Below are positions 25,160 to 38,179 of a DNA stretch of 64,000 nt, one piece after another. Position 1 is the first letter of the stretch. Every line of letters starts with the position of its first letter. Source of the stretch: Rhizophagus irregularis (lineage: Eukaryota > Glomeromycota > Glomeromycetes > Glomerales > Glomeraceae); the NCBI RefSeq assembly GCF_026210795.1, contig NC_089446.1, positions 2,509,001 to 2,573,000 of the forward strand, written 5' to 3'. The notes under the pieces are model-generated. The model made no database searches. It saw only the letters and a program-made list of their open reading frames with translations, and was not told where the DNA came from. The translations under genes were made by a program, and so were the position numbers.

Positions 25160-25632
25160 TTATACCACTTTACTGAAACCCGTATTTTTTCAGTTTTGAA
25201 GCTACCTAGTCACTGCCTTCTTTCTTTTCATAAGCTGCGACCAAGTAACTGTAATTTATTTATTTATAAATATTTCTTTTATGTTATTTTATAAATTTTA
25301 GTTAAGTGACCTATAATCCAAAACTCAGAATAATCATAAATTTTAATTATTTAAAATTAATATATCAAGTAAAAAGGTAAAAATTAGGCCGCTTAGGTAT
25401 GAAATTGCAGTAGTAGCGAAATAAACAATGAAGATGATTATTAGAAATTTATTAATAACAGAATGATGTTAGTTATTAATATGATCATATGTACAAATAC
25501 TTAGTATCCAAATATATATTTAAAAAAGCATCATTACATCATACAATTTATTAACACGTATATTTAATAAATTATAGCAAATTATTGTAAAATATATTGT
25601 AAATAAATATATTGTAAATTTAACATAAAATA

Positions 25633-25690
25633 CAGTCAATTCGTTATAATTGGATAGCCACGGATTTTTAAGCGATCAATGTACTAAATT
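25633..25690 (+). mobile_element. Solo pogo/Tigger-like terminal repeat
   Basis: TA is followed by CAGTCAATTCGTTATAATTG and then GGATAGCCACGG. This is the kind of terminus seen in TA-inserting pogo/Tigger elements and resembles the ends of the element at 51669-52230. I could not find the partner end, so this is a remnant or chance match. Confidence 0.4.
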
Positions 25691-26962
25691 TCCGTTGACA
25701 TAGCGCCTCTGGTGACACAACTATAACTGAATTTTTAGACACGTCTCTATTTATTGTATTCTCAGTAAATGGGCTTGCTCCCCTGTAACCATTATATCAC
25801 CTATTTTCTTCCAGTTCTTACTCTTTAGTAGTGGTCTAAATACACTTCCGATTTTACTATCAATTTCGTTTACCTAACTAGAAACAATGTGAAATTTTAC
25901 AAAAAATTTCGTTTATTTTAAAAACTTTTCATTTGACCATTACACACCCAACCCGCTAAGAATTAAAAAAACTTGCCCATTTGGAAAATATAACCCAGAT
26001 GGGAAGACAGAAGATTTATTTGCATTACTCAATCATCCTCTATTCTCATTTAAATTTCTATGCACACTCTTCTCTATTTATTTACGGTCAAGTTTCTTTC
26101 TTTCTTTGTCAGTTACTTTGCATCCCCATAAGCGTTCATTTCTCTTTCACTTTCCTTCGTTTTTTTTTATTTAGACGTCAATACTATTAAAAGAATCAAA
26201 AAACTCTCTATAAAGAAACCAGAAGAAACTATCAATTAGTATAATCAGAAAAATATTATGAATTTTAAAGATTAATTGATAAAAAATATTTAAGATTACT
26301 ACCTGCTTTAGTTTTTTTCTGATAATATTTACAGAAGATTCTACTAATTCAATTGGTTGATTCATTCTGCCATGGCCACGACCATCTTTTACGTTCTTCT
26401 AATTGCAATAATGAAAAACATAAATAAAATATCGTAATATGGTGTAATTCTGTAAATAAATACAGCTTCTGTTTCATTTGGCATAGTATTTTGTTGAGAT
26501 TTTCATGTTCTCATCATTTTAATAAATATTTAAATATTTAAAGTTTAAAATGCTCGAAAATATTTAAAATTATGAAATTATGAAGTAAAACTAGCGTGAA
26601 AGTTTTTTATTTTATCGTACTAATCTATTCAGGTATTGCATATAGAAGTAGATAAAAAATAAGGTTATAAGAAAAGTCTATTTAAGCTTATTAGACGAAT
26701 AATTTAGACTTTTGTGTATACTTAACAAATAAACTTTTATGTATATTAATAAGTAAACTTTTATATATAATTTACTTTGAAATATAAAATTATTATTGTT
26801 AATAAGAAAAAAAAATTTAAGATCAGGGAAAAATAATTGTTAACAAATTTCTTTCAAACGATTTTGATTAAAATAAAGCCTTAGTTCTTATGCCTTTATT
26901 GTTACACTTATTGAAGCATCATTATTGTTAATAATATTAAGATTTTTATTTGATCAAAATAA

Positions 26963-29559
26963 TGGTTGACAGGAACTCTTTCTGATGATCTTTCATACCA
27001 ATTTTTAGCGAAAGAAATATTCAACAAAAATACAAATATTATATACAAACTATATATAAACATGTCAAAAAATACAGATATAATGTTGGGAAAACAATTT
27101 ATAATAGAGTTCTATCAAGAGTTTGACGATTTTGATTTTGAGAAGAGGTATTTGCAATATACTTACGCTATGCTGAAAACAAAGGAGTTTCAAGAGTTTA
27201 CTAAAAAGACTACAGGTACCTGGGATGTAATACCAGAAGTATTTTCACAAGATATGTGAAAGCCATTCTCAAACCAAACAATAAATATTATAAATTTTAT
27301 AATAAGGTGGAGTGCACATATCTTGAAGAAAAAATTACCACGATAATTCTTCATCTCAACTGAATGACCACAGCAATACTACAAGGTTACGTGAATTAGA
27401 AGGGACGTCAACAAAAAAGGAATTGGAATTTGCAAATAGTGTACAGAAGAGTTTCAGCAGCGAAACTCTTTCCCAAATATTCTGGAACAAAATTTTTTTC
27501 ATAATATTGGACATTTATTTCTTTAAATATAACAAAAAACGTTCATTTCCAGTTAACTAGAAAGAGTTTCTATACTCAAACAACTTTACATTTTTTTTCT
27601 TCCTGTTGCTCTTCATGCTTAAACATTAGAAACAACCTTACTTCCCTTCAGTGCTATTTTTATAGGAACCACTATCTCTTCACAACAAATCTGCGAAGTC
27701 TTCTCAGAAGATAACTATATCTGAAGATAATACCCCTCCGCCTATACAGGCATCTAATGCCATTCTTCATCTTTACCAACCTTGTAAGGTCCATTATTTC
27801 ACTCACACCACAAAATTGATCAACCCTTACACAACTTGTGATACACATGGATGCGGTACTCTTTATAATTCCAAAAAAGCAATTAAATGCCAAAAAGACG
27901 TTGAGCCTGTGGGACTCACCACCACACAAAAATCAATCAATATCATTTTTTTGGTGTTAACCATATAGTGCAAGGTCCCAATTCTAACTCGCAAAATTAC
28001 AATTCCTGGTACACCAATTGAATATGAAAATCTTTATAAAAATTGCTGGAATAAAGAGGACCAATTATCTATGAAATATTGAATAAATTTAAAAAAATGA
28101 ATGTTAGAATTGAATCAATTAAAGGTATATATTTACATAATTCTTTAATGAGAAACCTACGCGTTACTTTGTTAAATAACTTACTAATTTCTAACACATA
28201 TTTAAAATTGAAGTATTATTGTAATTATTTTTCCGTATATTATTTAAAGTAGGTACCTTACAAAGAACAACTATTGAAAAAAATGTCCTATAGCGGTCAA
28301 AATAAACAGCTGCACGTCAAAGAAGTTCACTCCAACTGTTTAGGTGTTGGTTATACTGTTACTATTAAGAGATATACTTCCTACATAGGAGAATGCAACC
28401 CTGAATTGAAAAAAGCCATGAAAAAGTCTAATATTTAAAGACAATACTCAAACAATATTCAAAATTGAAATTCGATGTCATCACTTGCCCAAACAAGTAA
28501 AATATTAGAATCGTCTCACAAAAAGCTTCTTAGCTATGAGGTCCACAGCAACACAACCAAACCTGTCATACTCAAATATTATATGACATGTCTACCTAAT
28601 CCAACAGTATTCAAACAGATCTAACACATACCTGAAAAATTTGAAATATATCTCAAATCACCACCATTTTGTTATTCTTCCATTCTCATAGATAAATAGG
28701 CTCAACAGCAGGAGAAAATTTGGTTGCGCAATATTAAAAAGTGTAACAAAAAGAAATATCTTTACCTTTTTTACTACCGGTTTATTACAGAAACACCTAT
28801 AACATCAATCTGTTTGACTACAAAATCAGACGCCATTTTAATGTCAGTTCCATTTCTCAATACAATAATGGATACAAAAAAGCTTTAGAGCTTAGACAAC
28901 AATACCAACAACACCAGAATTATTATATAGAAAATGTTACCACTAAATCCAATACTAACGCACATTATGTTATTTCTGAACAAGACCAGGTGCTTATTAA
29001 TGCTTCGGACTTATTTTTACGTAGAACACCTCCTCTGGATGTGGATTCACATACCACCATGAGTGATAACTCGTATATATCTGCTGCTGAATAGGTAGTG
29101 ACTGTCATCTACCGGCGCATGAATAATTCAACACTATAAAACACAACAATGGACTCTTTATTAAATGCAACATTCTATACCTGGCAGTATTTACGTATAA
29201 CATCTGGTAGATGAAAAAAATACAGATATATGATTTAGTTAGAAACAATTTCTTTTTTTTTATTTTTGTGTGCTTTTTCCTCTATGTCGTTTCTTACAAT
29301 GCAGGTAATGCTTAGTATTGTTTTTATAAATAATAGGCAATACGATCCTTATGAAGGTTGGGTCTATACAAAATTTTCTTCAAGCAAAAGGCGTAAAAAT
29401 CAGAAAAATTCGGATACATAAAAATATTCAAATGGAAAATTTCCAGTTAAAACAACTTCTGATAAGAATTTTCTGGATAATAATTTTGCCGAGAAATCAT
29501 GTGATATTACTTTCCGTAGTTCTGACTCATTTCAATTTGTAGAACCAAAGTTAAACTAA
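26963..29559 (+). pseudogene. Broken protein-coding relic of unrecognised family
   Basis: Several plus-strand segments with protein-like composition lie in a row in shifting frames: 26963-27259; 27327-27560; 27666-28082 (one internal TAG); 28253-28888 (four internal stops in one frame); 28747-29094 (ends SYISAAE-stop); and about 29302-29559 (one internal TAA, ends VEPKLN-stop). Only 27062 and 28283 offer plausible ATGs. Some joins could be introns (AG at 27665 and 28790), but repeated in-frame stops show decay. Around 27790-27850 the frame contains C-D-T-H-G-C-G-T-L-Y and a later K-C-Q-K, faintly like the Cys cluster that accompanies KDZ transposases; that is a guess. Position inside an island between A+T deserts fits a dead transposon gene. 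Confidence 0.6.
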
Positions 29560-30026
29560 TAAAGTCATTATCATCCCTGTATACTTTATACGTGATGAAA
29601 GTAATACAAATGGAGAGAATTATTGGTTTAAAAATCAATTTTTATTGTACGGCTATTTAGTTTATTACTTACTGTATTTATTATATTATTGCTATAATAT
29701 AGTTGCATAGCTGCCATTAGGTGGTCTAGTAATTTAATAATCACACAAATACTTAGTAACCTATAAATATTGTAAAAGCTGCTAATTAGTAAATTATTAA
29801 ACTACCTATAAGTAAATTACAAGTTGCTTATTTATAATTTAATAAGCTACCTATAACTTTTACAAACTTTTACCTAAAAGTTGCTTATCGAAAAAAGTTA
29901 AGTTACCTTAAAGGTAACCTAATTGTATTATTTAAACTTAAATTTACATCTACTAATAGACGGCATTTAGGTAATTAGTAGGTAACCTAGCAGTATTAAA
30001 TTCTTAGGTTTCAGCAAAGCAGTGAC

Positions 30027-32880
30027 TTAATTGTTAATTACTCAGCATACATGCATACTAAATAAATGATTTTATATTTATTTGAAAGTTCAGAACTTGC
30101 TCTATTTTATAAATCAAAGATCATTCATATTGAATTATTACATATAGAGATATTAATAATCAAATTCAAAAATAAAAAATAAATGTATTGAATATATTTA
30201 TTTAGCAACTAGTAATTCAAATTTTGTGATTTTGGGTTCATTAGATAAATTTTGACATTCTCTTTCAAATAAATATAAATTAATTTGTCTAGCATATATA
30301 CACGTTAAGTTATTTGCATTTTTGTTACAAGAATTCTGTTCTGATTTTTAATTTTTATATTAAAAATAAAAATATGTAACTAATTGACATTTTTTGCATT
30401 GGCTGGTATAGATATATCATTTTTATGTGATTTGGTTATAATATGGTTGGGATTTTATAATCTAAATTTGTTTATAAAATTTATTTTTTTGGCTTAAAAA
30501 CCTAATTTCAAAAATTGGCTAATATAATTGAATTTTATAATTTTTATTAAGAAAAAAAATTTTTTTTTAATTAATTAAACTGAAATTTATTTATTTATTT
30601 TTATTATTTTTATTATTTTTTTCAATTTGTTTAAACTGAAACTTTATATTTTTTTTATTTTTTCAATTTATTTAAACTGAAATTTTATATTTTTTTTTAT
30701 TTTTTCAGTTTATTTAAACTAAAATTTTACATTTTTTATTTTTTAGTTTGTTTAAAGTTTAAACTAAAATTTCTTTTTGTTTTTTTTTTATATAAATACT
30801 TTATTTATTTTTTAAATATACTTTTTTTTGTAAAACTGACAAATGAAATAACTGAATAGGTAAATGAAAATGGATAATATGTATTAATTAAGAAACATTT
30901 TTAACATTTTTTTTCTTTTATAAATATTGGACTTTTGTAATTAAAACATTTTCTAATGTTTTTTATCTTTTATTATAAAGATATCAGATTTTTGACTCTT
31001 AAGGTTGACTAGATTTTATGATATTGATGAGATAAGAAGAAGTGGTATTTTTTTAATTTATTTTATGAAATATTTTCTAATATTTTCTTTTTCTTTTATT
31101 ATAAGAATACCAATCTAAAAAAAGAAAAAACTTTGAAATTGCAAATAAAAAGTAAAAATTTCATGTTTTTATTATTTTTATATTACTTTATTTTATTTGA
31201 GAATATTATTAATACTTTTTTTAAAAAAATATTAAACTTTTTTTTTTTTTTTCTAAGGTAATGCTATTACACTCCCATGCCAAAAGTTTAAAACTACTCT
31301 ATTTTTATTATATTAAATAAAATTTTATTCTTATTTATATAAGTTTTTTTTTTAAAAAAATTCTTTATATTGTAATTTCTTGAATAAATATAAAAAATTA
31401 TCATATTGATTTTTATAAATCATATAATACAAGATTTTTTTCTCAATGATGAATTTTTAACTTTTCAATTAGAATGATTATAATAAAAATAAACACAAAA
31501 TTTAAATAGTTAAATTATATTTTCAAATTTCGTAAAGATCGAATCAGTAGTTATTGAGAAATTAACAATTAAGAATCGACAATTTATATATGAAAATCAT
31601 TATTTATTAGGTCTTATATATAAATTATCAATCCTTAATTATTAATTTCTTGATAACTACTAACCCAATTTTCATGAAATTTGGAATATAATTTTATTGT
31701 TAGCTAAATTATTAGAATTTTGTATTTATTTTACTGTAACTGCTTTAGTTAAAGAGTTAAAATTTTACTAATAAAAAAAAAACTTTATTTTACATGATTT
31801 ATAAATGCAAATATGGTAATTTTTTATGTTTATATAAATAAGAATAAAATTTTATTAATATAATTAAAAATAAGGTGGTCCTAAACTTATTGCATGGGAG
31901 TATATATGTAAAAATATAAAAGCATCTAATATGAATTTTAAAATCATAAAAAAACAAATTTCTTAGGTTTTTTTATTATTTTAGTAGTTTTTTTTTATTT
32001 AAATTGCTATTAATATTTTCTTCCTTTTTTTAAAAAGTTTACCTAAACTTTTATATGGGGTTTAAAATTACAAATATTATTATTTTAGTGTCTTTTTTAT
32101 TTGAAAACACTTTTAGAAAAGCTATTTTCAAGTTAAAAAAAAAATAAAAATAAAATAAAATAACCAAAAAGTTATATGTATTTATTTATAAATAAATAAT
32201 TAGCCAATTAAATTTTAAAAAATAAATTACATAATAAGGAATGCAGATACATTAAAATTTTAAACCCATTTATTCATTAGTAATTTGCAAAATAATAAAA
32301 TAATAAAAAATATATAATTTAAACTGATATTATAATATTAAACTAAATTTAAAAAAATTTCTAACCAATTTTTTGTAAAAAATAAACTACAAATATAAAT
32401 TTAATAGTTTATATTGAATTTTATTTTGTATAATACAGATTAAAATTAAATAATTATCATATAAAATTCTGGAAAATCTAAAAATATTTTTTAATTTATT
32501 ATGATAGTTTTAAATAAAAATTTTTATTATTTAATTTTAATATATAATTAATTAGTTTATCTTCAATAATTTTACTAAATAAAAAATAAATGTATATTCT
32601 ACTATTTTTTACTATAATCCTAAGAGGGATGTATTTAAAGAGGTGTCACCATATAAGTTTAACTGTATGTATTTTCTTTAAAAATATAATTAGTTATATA
32701 AGCTTAAGTTATATTGAATAAATATAATATTATAAATAATAGATTATAAAAATGTTTTTAATATAATGATTTTATATATTATTTTTAAAATATTATAAAA
32801 TATTACTAAATAATAATAATAAGTTATAAGTTATAGAAATAATCTTTTAAAGATTATTAATTTTTTTTCCTATAGCAATT
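30027..32880. other. A+T desert 2
   Basis: Extremely A+T-rich, with reiterated TTTAAACTGAAA-TTTTATATTTTTT blocks near 30570-30770 and the palindromic element at 31270-31902. No coding sequence. Confidence 0.75.
31270..31902. mobile_element. 633-bp full-length inverted-repeat (foldback) MITE, Tc1/mariner-like
   Basis: The whole element is an imperfect palindrome centred near 31587. The left end reads CACTCCCATGC, and the right end reads GCATGGGAGTA. Inner blocks also pair, e.g. AATAAAATTTTATTCTTATT with its inverse near 31840, and AGTAGTTATTGAGAAATTAA with its inverse near 31650. TA lies outside both ends (31268-31269 and 31903-31904). Long hairpin arms with TA duplication fit a Tc1/mariner-derived foldback element. 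There is no transposase frame. Confidence 0.75.
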
Positions 32881-34119
32881 CAATTTTGCAGAGGACTATA
32901 ATTTGGACCAAGATTAACAAATCACGTAGACGAAAAAAAAATTTAATACGGTATGCAATCACACGTTTTCTGTTAAGTGTCAACGTATTTTAAATAATCA
33001 CTCATATTATTTTGTTCCCACGTAAAAAAAAAAGTATTATTTTATTCCCAAATTTAGAATATTCGATTATAGATTGAAAGATCAGATATTCGTATAGGAA
33101 AATTAGATAATTTTTTTTTTTTTGGCGCAAATTGACATGACTCAGTAATTTCTCTCAGTTATGATGGTGGGAAGGAAGGCAATCTTTTGTATATATAAAT
33201 GTTTAGGTTCATAATATGATTGCTGTAATATAGTTAAATACGGTAATGCCAAACAATTATGATTTTTGATTTATAATTTTAAAGTGGAACTGCGCTTGTA
33301 CGAACGTTAAATTTGTCAAGCTATGATTGGTACTTAGGCCAATCCTTTCCGGCGTTACTTTAGCGCCCGTTTTTATATTTTTATATCTGTATCATATCTC
33401 TGTACGTAAAAAACAATTTATTTATTATCAATATTCTTGTGTAAATAATCACATAAGTTATGAAATCAGAGTTGGTACTGAGTTGCACTTTATGTTCTGA
33501 GTTGGAATTACCCAGGTTGTAAAGGTAGTAAATACTTTATTTTGACCCTGGCCAAATTCCTAAGTTTAGTACAAATAATAAATCAATTAACATCATTATC
33601 TTTTCACCTCAACAGAATTTTATTATTATTTACAATGTGTTAAATTCTTTCGCTTAAATTTTATTGTGTGCTTGTTCTAATTTTATATTAATAAAAATGT
33701 TGTGCAATAGTGATACTAAAAAACGTTTTTAAACATTTGAGTCATAATTACTCAAGATCATGACTCATCATGAATAATCGAGATCTTCGATAAAATCCCC
33801 AGCAAATCTGAATTTTAAAAAAAATGCGTATTTTTTTTTGCCACGCATTTTTTTTGCCAGGACGGACAATAATGGGACTTATAAATTAAAATTTTCTTTA
33901 AAAAGGAAATTCCTTCGGTCCGATCTTATTTAAGCAAATTACAAGACGTACTAATTACAGTAAGTTGGAATTAAAAATGAAATTACATAAAGGGTAATTT
34001 GTATTCACATTTAAAGTTTGTCATATGATATTTATTAATATTGATAAATATATTTATGCAATAAACTAAAATAATTAATTTATCGAGGAAATTCTCTCTC
34101 ATTTCAATTTTTTTTTTCC
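32881..34119. other. Intergenic region upstream of the truncated HMG gene
   Basis: Composition returns to the ordinary level here. No supported gene and no clear repeat were seen. Confidence 0.55.
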
Positions 34120-34180
34120 TTGTGTCCAGTTTTTTTTTTCAAAAAAAAAGAAAAAAATTTTTTCACGTTTTATTCCCGAT
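34120..34180 (+). promoter_or_regulatory. 5' leader block shared with the paralogue at 41121
   Basis: CCTTGTGTCC, a T-run, an A-run with AAGAAAAAAA, and TTCACGTTTTATTC(C/T)CGAT occur in the same order immediately before both ATGs. The match stops upstream of CCTTGTGTCC. It is either a conserved 5' untranslated/core-promoter block or simply the edge of the gene duplication. Confidence 0.6.
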
Positions 34181-34645
34181 ATGGCCGCAAAACGAAATGT
34201 ACCTAACAAACAAGATATTTTAAATCATTATGATGAACATTTAAATGAAATAAACGAAACCGTTGACAAGTTACTTAATGCGATTAAAATTGACGATATC
34301 CCGAACGCAATTAAATTCCTACCGAAATCCGAAAAAAAGAACGGTCGCGCCAAAAGACCGCCTAATTCAAATATATTATGTTCGAATCAACTCATGAATT
34401 TTGGCATCAGAAAGATTGCTGAAAATATTTGCGAAAAATATGATTATGATAAACAACGAATATTAATATTATCAAGACAATTCACGGGAAGAATCTGGAA
34501 AGAAATAATTTCCGTTGAAACAAAACAATATTTCGAAAATTTAGCTAAAGATATCGATAATCTTCATAAAGAAAAGTATCCGGATTATAAATTAAAGTCT
34601 CGCAGAAAAAAGTCAACTGTTAACTTTTCAGTTAAAATACTTTAA
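34181..34645 (+). CDS. MATA-HMG-like HMG-box protein, type A, truncated tail
   Basis: 154 residues. The box spans about 57-138: A-K-R-P-P-N-S-N-I-L at the start, core W106, and Y-P-D-Y-K-L at the end, followed by SRRKK (140-144), a basic patch. It is co-linear with the gene at 41121 from residue 1 through the box (MAAKRN, QDILNHY, INETVDKLLNAIK, FLPKSEKKNG), so the two are recent paralogues. That gene continues for about 210 residues after the box; this one stops 16 residues after it (ending FSVKIL). The loss leaves an almost bare DNA-binding domain. Such a form could compete with the longer paralogue for sites (inference). Alternatively it is in early decay. ATG start supported by the shared leader. 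No intron. Confidence 0.8.
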   Translation: MAAKRNVPNKQDILNHYDEHLNEINETVDKLLNAIKIDDIPNAIKFLPKSEKKNGRAKRPPNSNILCSNQLMNFGIRKIAENICEKYDYDKQRILILSRQFTGRIWKEIISVETKQYFENLAKDIDNLHKEKYPDYKLKSRRKKSTVNFSVKIL

Positions 34646-37600
34646 ATATTTATCATTATGATAATTTTTTTTGTGCAAATGTTTCTGTTGATCATCAAAC
34701 TTTATTTTTCTTTCTAAAAAATCATAAAAATATTAATCTCCTTTATTATTTTTTGTTATTTAAATTTAAAAAATTGAAAAATTGAAACTTTACATTTTTA
34801 TATTGCATTAAATACTAAATAATTTAGCTGAAATTATATTTTAACTAATTAACCATCTTAATTAGTTAATTAATCAATTGGTTCTAATCTTTATATTAAA
34901 AAATGCATTATAATACTTTTATATAAAATATAATTGATAAATATTAAAGTTTTTTCTATTGTATTTTTTTTTACTAATAATTGTTAAAAATATTTTTTAA
35001 TAATTATTAAAAATATAATTTTATAATACATTTTTTAGTATAATTTTATATATACAGTAGTCAATTTTCTTTAAGTATATTTTATTATACATATTGTCAA
35101 AATTCAATATAATTTGGAATTAGTAATTTTAAATTTAAATAGTATAGAAAAAAGTTAACTGTTTTTACATTTTATAATAACTAACATTTAATTTTTTTTT
35201 TTTAATAAATTTTTTTTAGATTTTTTTTTAGATTTTTTTTAAATTTTATTTTAAGTTTTTGTTTAAAATTTTTTTTTATTTAAAAAAGTTGCATATTATA
35301 ATTAAACTAATTATATAAATAATTTTTTAAAATTATATAACTTTACTTTTACATTAATTATATTATATAATTACAGAATTTTAAAAAAAATTCTACACAA
35401 ATTCTTTAATTTTTATAATATAATATAAATAAATAATAATCAATTAAATTTTATATAATACCTTGCTTAGGCATTTTTGCTAAAATGGTACATTTTATAT
35501 ATTATTTAAACAACTAATTATTTGTATAATTAAATTTTATCTTAAATTTCTATTTAAAATTTCTATTTAAATTTTTTTTTTTAATTGAAATATTTTTTTA
35601 ATTTTTTTATTTTTTTATATTTTTGTATTAAGATAATATTTTAATTTGAATTTTATTTTAATTTTAATTATTTTTTTATTTTTATTTTTCAACTTTTTTA
35701 ATTCTATACATTTTTAGTTTTAGTTTTATCTTTAATTTTATTTATTTTTAATTAATTAAAATTATATTATAAAATTATATTAAATTTATTTATATATTAC
35801 TTTTTAAATAAAAGTTAATATAAAAATCTTTATAATAATTACAAAATAATAATATTATAACAAATAAAAAGGAAATAATTTGAATTATTATAAAATATAC
35901 AAATGGATTTCTTTTATCAAAATATTAATTAGATTTAATAATACCAAATACTATATTAAAAAGATTTAAAATGTATGCAAAATTTTTTATTTTAAAAAAA
36001 AAATAAAAATATAATTATAAAAATAAATATCAGTAAATAAAAATCTCTTTTAAAAAAAGTATTACAAAAAAATATATCAATAATTAATTAGTTTATATAA
36101 TTTATTTCATATAATATAAATATACAAGTATAATTATTATAATAATAGTATATATAAAGTATAAAATAATTATTATTAATATGTTTTTATAGAACTTATT
36201 AGGCATATTGTATTAATGTTTATTATATAATATAAAAATTATACATTAAATTTATTGAAGTAAAGCTTATAATGATCATTTTGGTCCTTAATATTTTTAA
36301 AATAAATAAAATAATATTATTTATTTAGTATGCTTTATAGTATGCTTTATATAATAATATATAATTAATTAAATTAATAAGTAAAAAATTTCTATTTTTG
36401 CAAAATAAAATAAAAAAAAAATTAAAAATAGATAAACAATATAAAATAGTTTATATATTTTTTAATGATTTTTACTTTTGTATTAAAATGCTAGTAATAC
36501 ATAAAATTATATAAAAAACCAAAATATATTTTCTTGAAAATTTAGTAGAAATAACAAAAAATAAAGAATTGCACTTTATATAGTACAAGACAATGTTGTA
36601 AAAAAAAAATTTATACAAAATAAATGTATACAGTATGTATAACATAATTATTATTAACCATTATTTGCTTAGTTAATCTGGTATAACTTATTACCCTGTA
36701 ATATTATTTATAAGTTAGCTCTTGGTATTGTAAATTGAAAGTTAAATTCATATATTAAAAGATTTAAAAGACTTTGCAATAAATTTTGAGAATTTGACAT
36801 TAAAAATCATTTACAATTAATATGTTGTAAATTCCTTCTATAAAGAAAATATTAGATCTTAGGTACTTATAAAAATAATTCAACTTAATCTCCACAACTG
36901 ATTAGAATTAAGAATTAGAAGTTGATCTACCTTCTAAATCATAGGTTACTGTATATTGATTCAATGATATTTCAGGGTTTATTCCGTGATGAACCCATTC
37001 TAATTCTCAAATTTGGCGGTTTGAGTGTATCAATTTTTGTTTTTTGAAAAATTATTAGAATGATAATGATCAGTTATATACTTTCTAAAGTAATCCACGC
37101 TTGACATAATATATTTTTAGATTAGTTATATACACACCTCTCTCGGTGAACATATCAAGAATATTACCGAAGTACCAAATACACGTGGAAATATTAAATA
37201 TAAAAAAGTGACATTAAGTTTTATTAGAATAAAATCATAATATCACCAAGCCACAATCCGGAAATTCTTTTTAATTGAGCTATAAATGGTAAAGCCGAAA
37301 TTTAAGCATAAAATGAAAAAAATACAAACATGTCATTTATCCGAAATGTACATTGAGAATGTCTTTATCCTGAGTATGTACCGAGTCAACAAATCTCATT
37401 GTTAATTTAGTATTATTATTTGTTTTCCCGAAAAATGAAATTATCTTTCATTACTAATTAAGAACCTATTTATGGACTAACGTGTATTTTACAAAATCAA
37501 CATTGTTATCATTTACAATTGGCAAAATTTTTTTTTGTTGATAAATTTAAGAAGATGCACAATATCAAACGTCTAATTTGATCTAATTTATGATTATGTA

Positions 37601-38046
37601 TTAATTGCATATTTAATTGCCCTGCGTTTAATATGCACGGTTTCTTTTAAATTTCCGATTATGAGATCGCAATATGCATGATGACATCATTATTTTTATT
37701 GCAAGACGTTTTTCTTTACAATTATTTGATTTCTCTCGCGTTTATCTTTTGAGATCATAGATCATGAGAATAAAAGATTTTTAGAAGATCTATTTATTAT
37801 GTATAAACTGGTTTTTTTTAAAAAGAATTTCATGAGTCATAATCACAAAAACTTGTGTGTCCAAAAATCCTGTTAATACACTAGTAGAGTTTAAAACACA
37901 GAAGATCGTCTCATGAAAAAAAGAATTTTTTTTAGAATGCTATAGTACATGCGATTTTGTAAAATTAATTATTTATTTGCGCGCACACAAAAAAAAAAAA
38001 GATTTTTCTTTGTTACACGCCTTACGTTAAACAAGTTTGAATTACC
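34646..38046. other. A+T desert 3 and spacer behind the truncated HMG gene
   Basis: About 34750-36650 is almost pure A/T. 36650-38046 has ordinary composition with no supported gene. The segment lies between two direct copies of the same ~110-130 bp sequence (34623-34734 and 38047-38179). Confidence 0.65.
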
Positions 38047-38179
38047 ACTTTTCAGCCAAAATACTTAAAATACTTATCTAATATTTATATTTTGTAATAT
38101 GCCCAAATGTTTCATATCAATAAAAATGTTGATCATCAAATCTTATTTTTTCTTTCTAAAAAATCATGAATAAATATTT
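38047..38179 (+). pseudogene. Relic of a type A HMG gene 3' end
   Basis: ACTTTTCAG(C/T)(C/T)AAAATACTT, then CAAATGTTTC, GTTGATCATCAAA and TTTTTCTTTCTAAAAAATCA occur here in the same order as at 34623-34734, which spans the last codons and 3' flank of the gene at 34181. The matching region has small indels. No HMG box precedes it, so this is the tail of a duplicate whose body has been lost or overwritten. Confidence 0.65.

Larger units (their letters stand above)
25166..30026. mobile_element. Candidate large degenerate DNA transposon enclosing a coding relic
   Basis: This island is less A+T-rich than the deserts on both sides. Its left edge reads CACTTTACTGAAACC and its right edge, read in inverse, reads CACTGCTTTGCTGAAACC. 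Subterminal ACCTA words follow on both sides, densely reiterated on the right (29700-30010, e.g. AGTAACCTATA, GGTAACCTA). The centre contains the broken coding region 26963-29559. The edge match is short and I find no target-site duplication, so the boundaries are tentative. Confidence 0.35.

Noticed and set aside
27672-27929. 85-codon minus-strand frame rich in Arg and Cys
   Set aside because: The plus strand here has a better protein-like frame with Cys/His spacing and belongs to a longer plus-strand relic.
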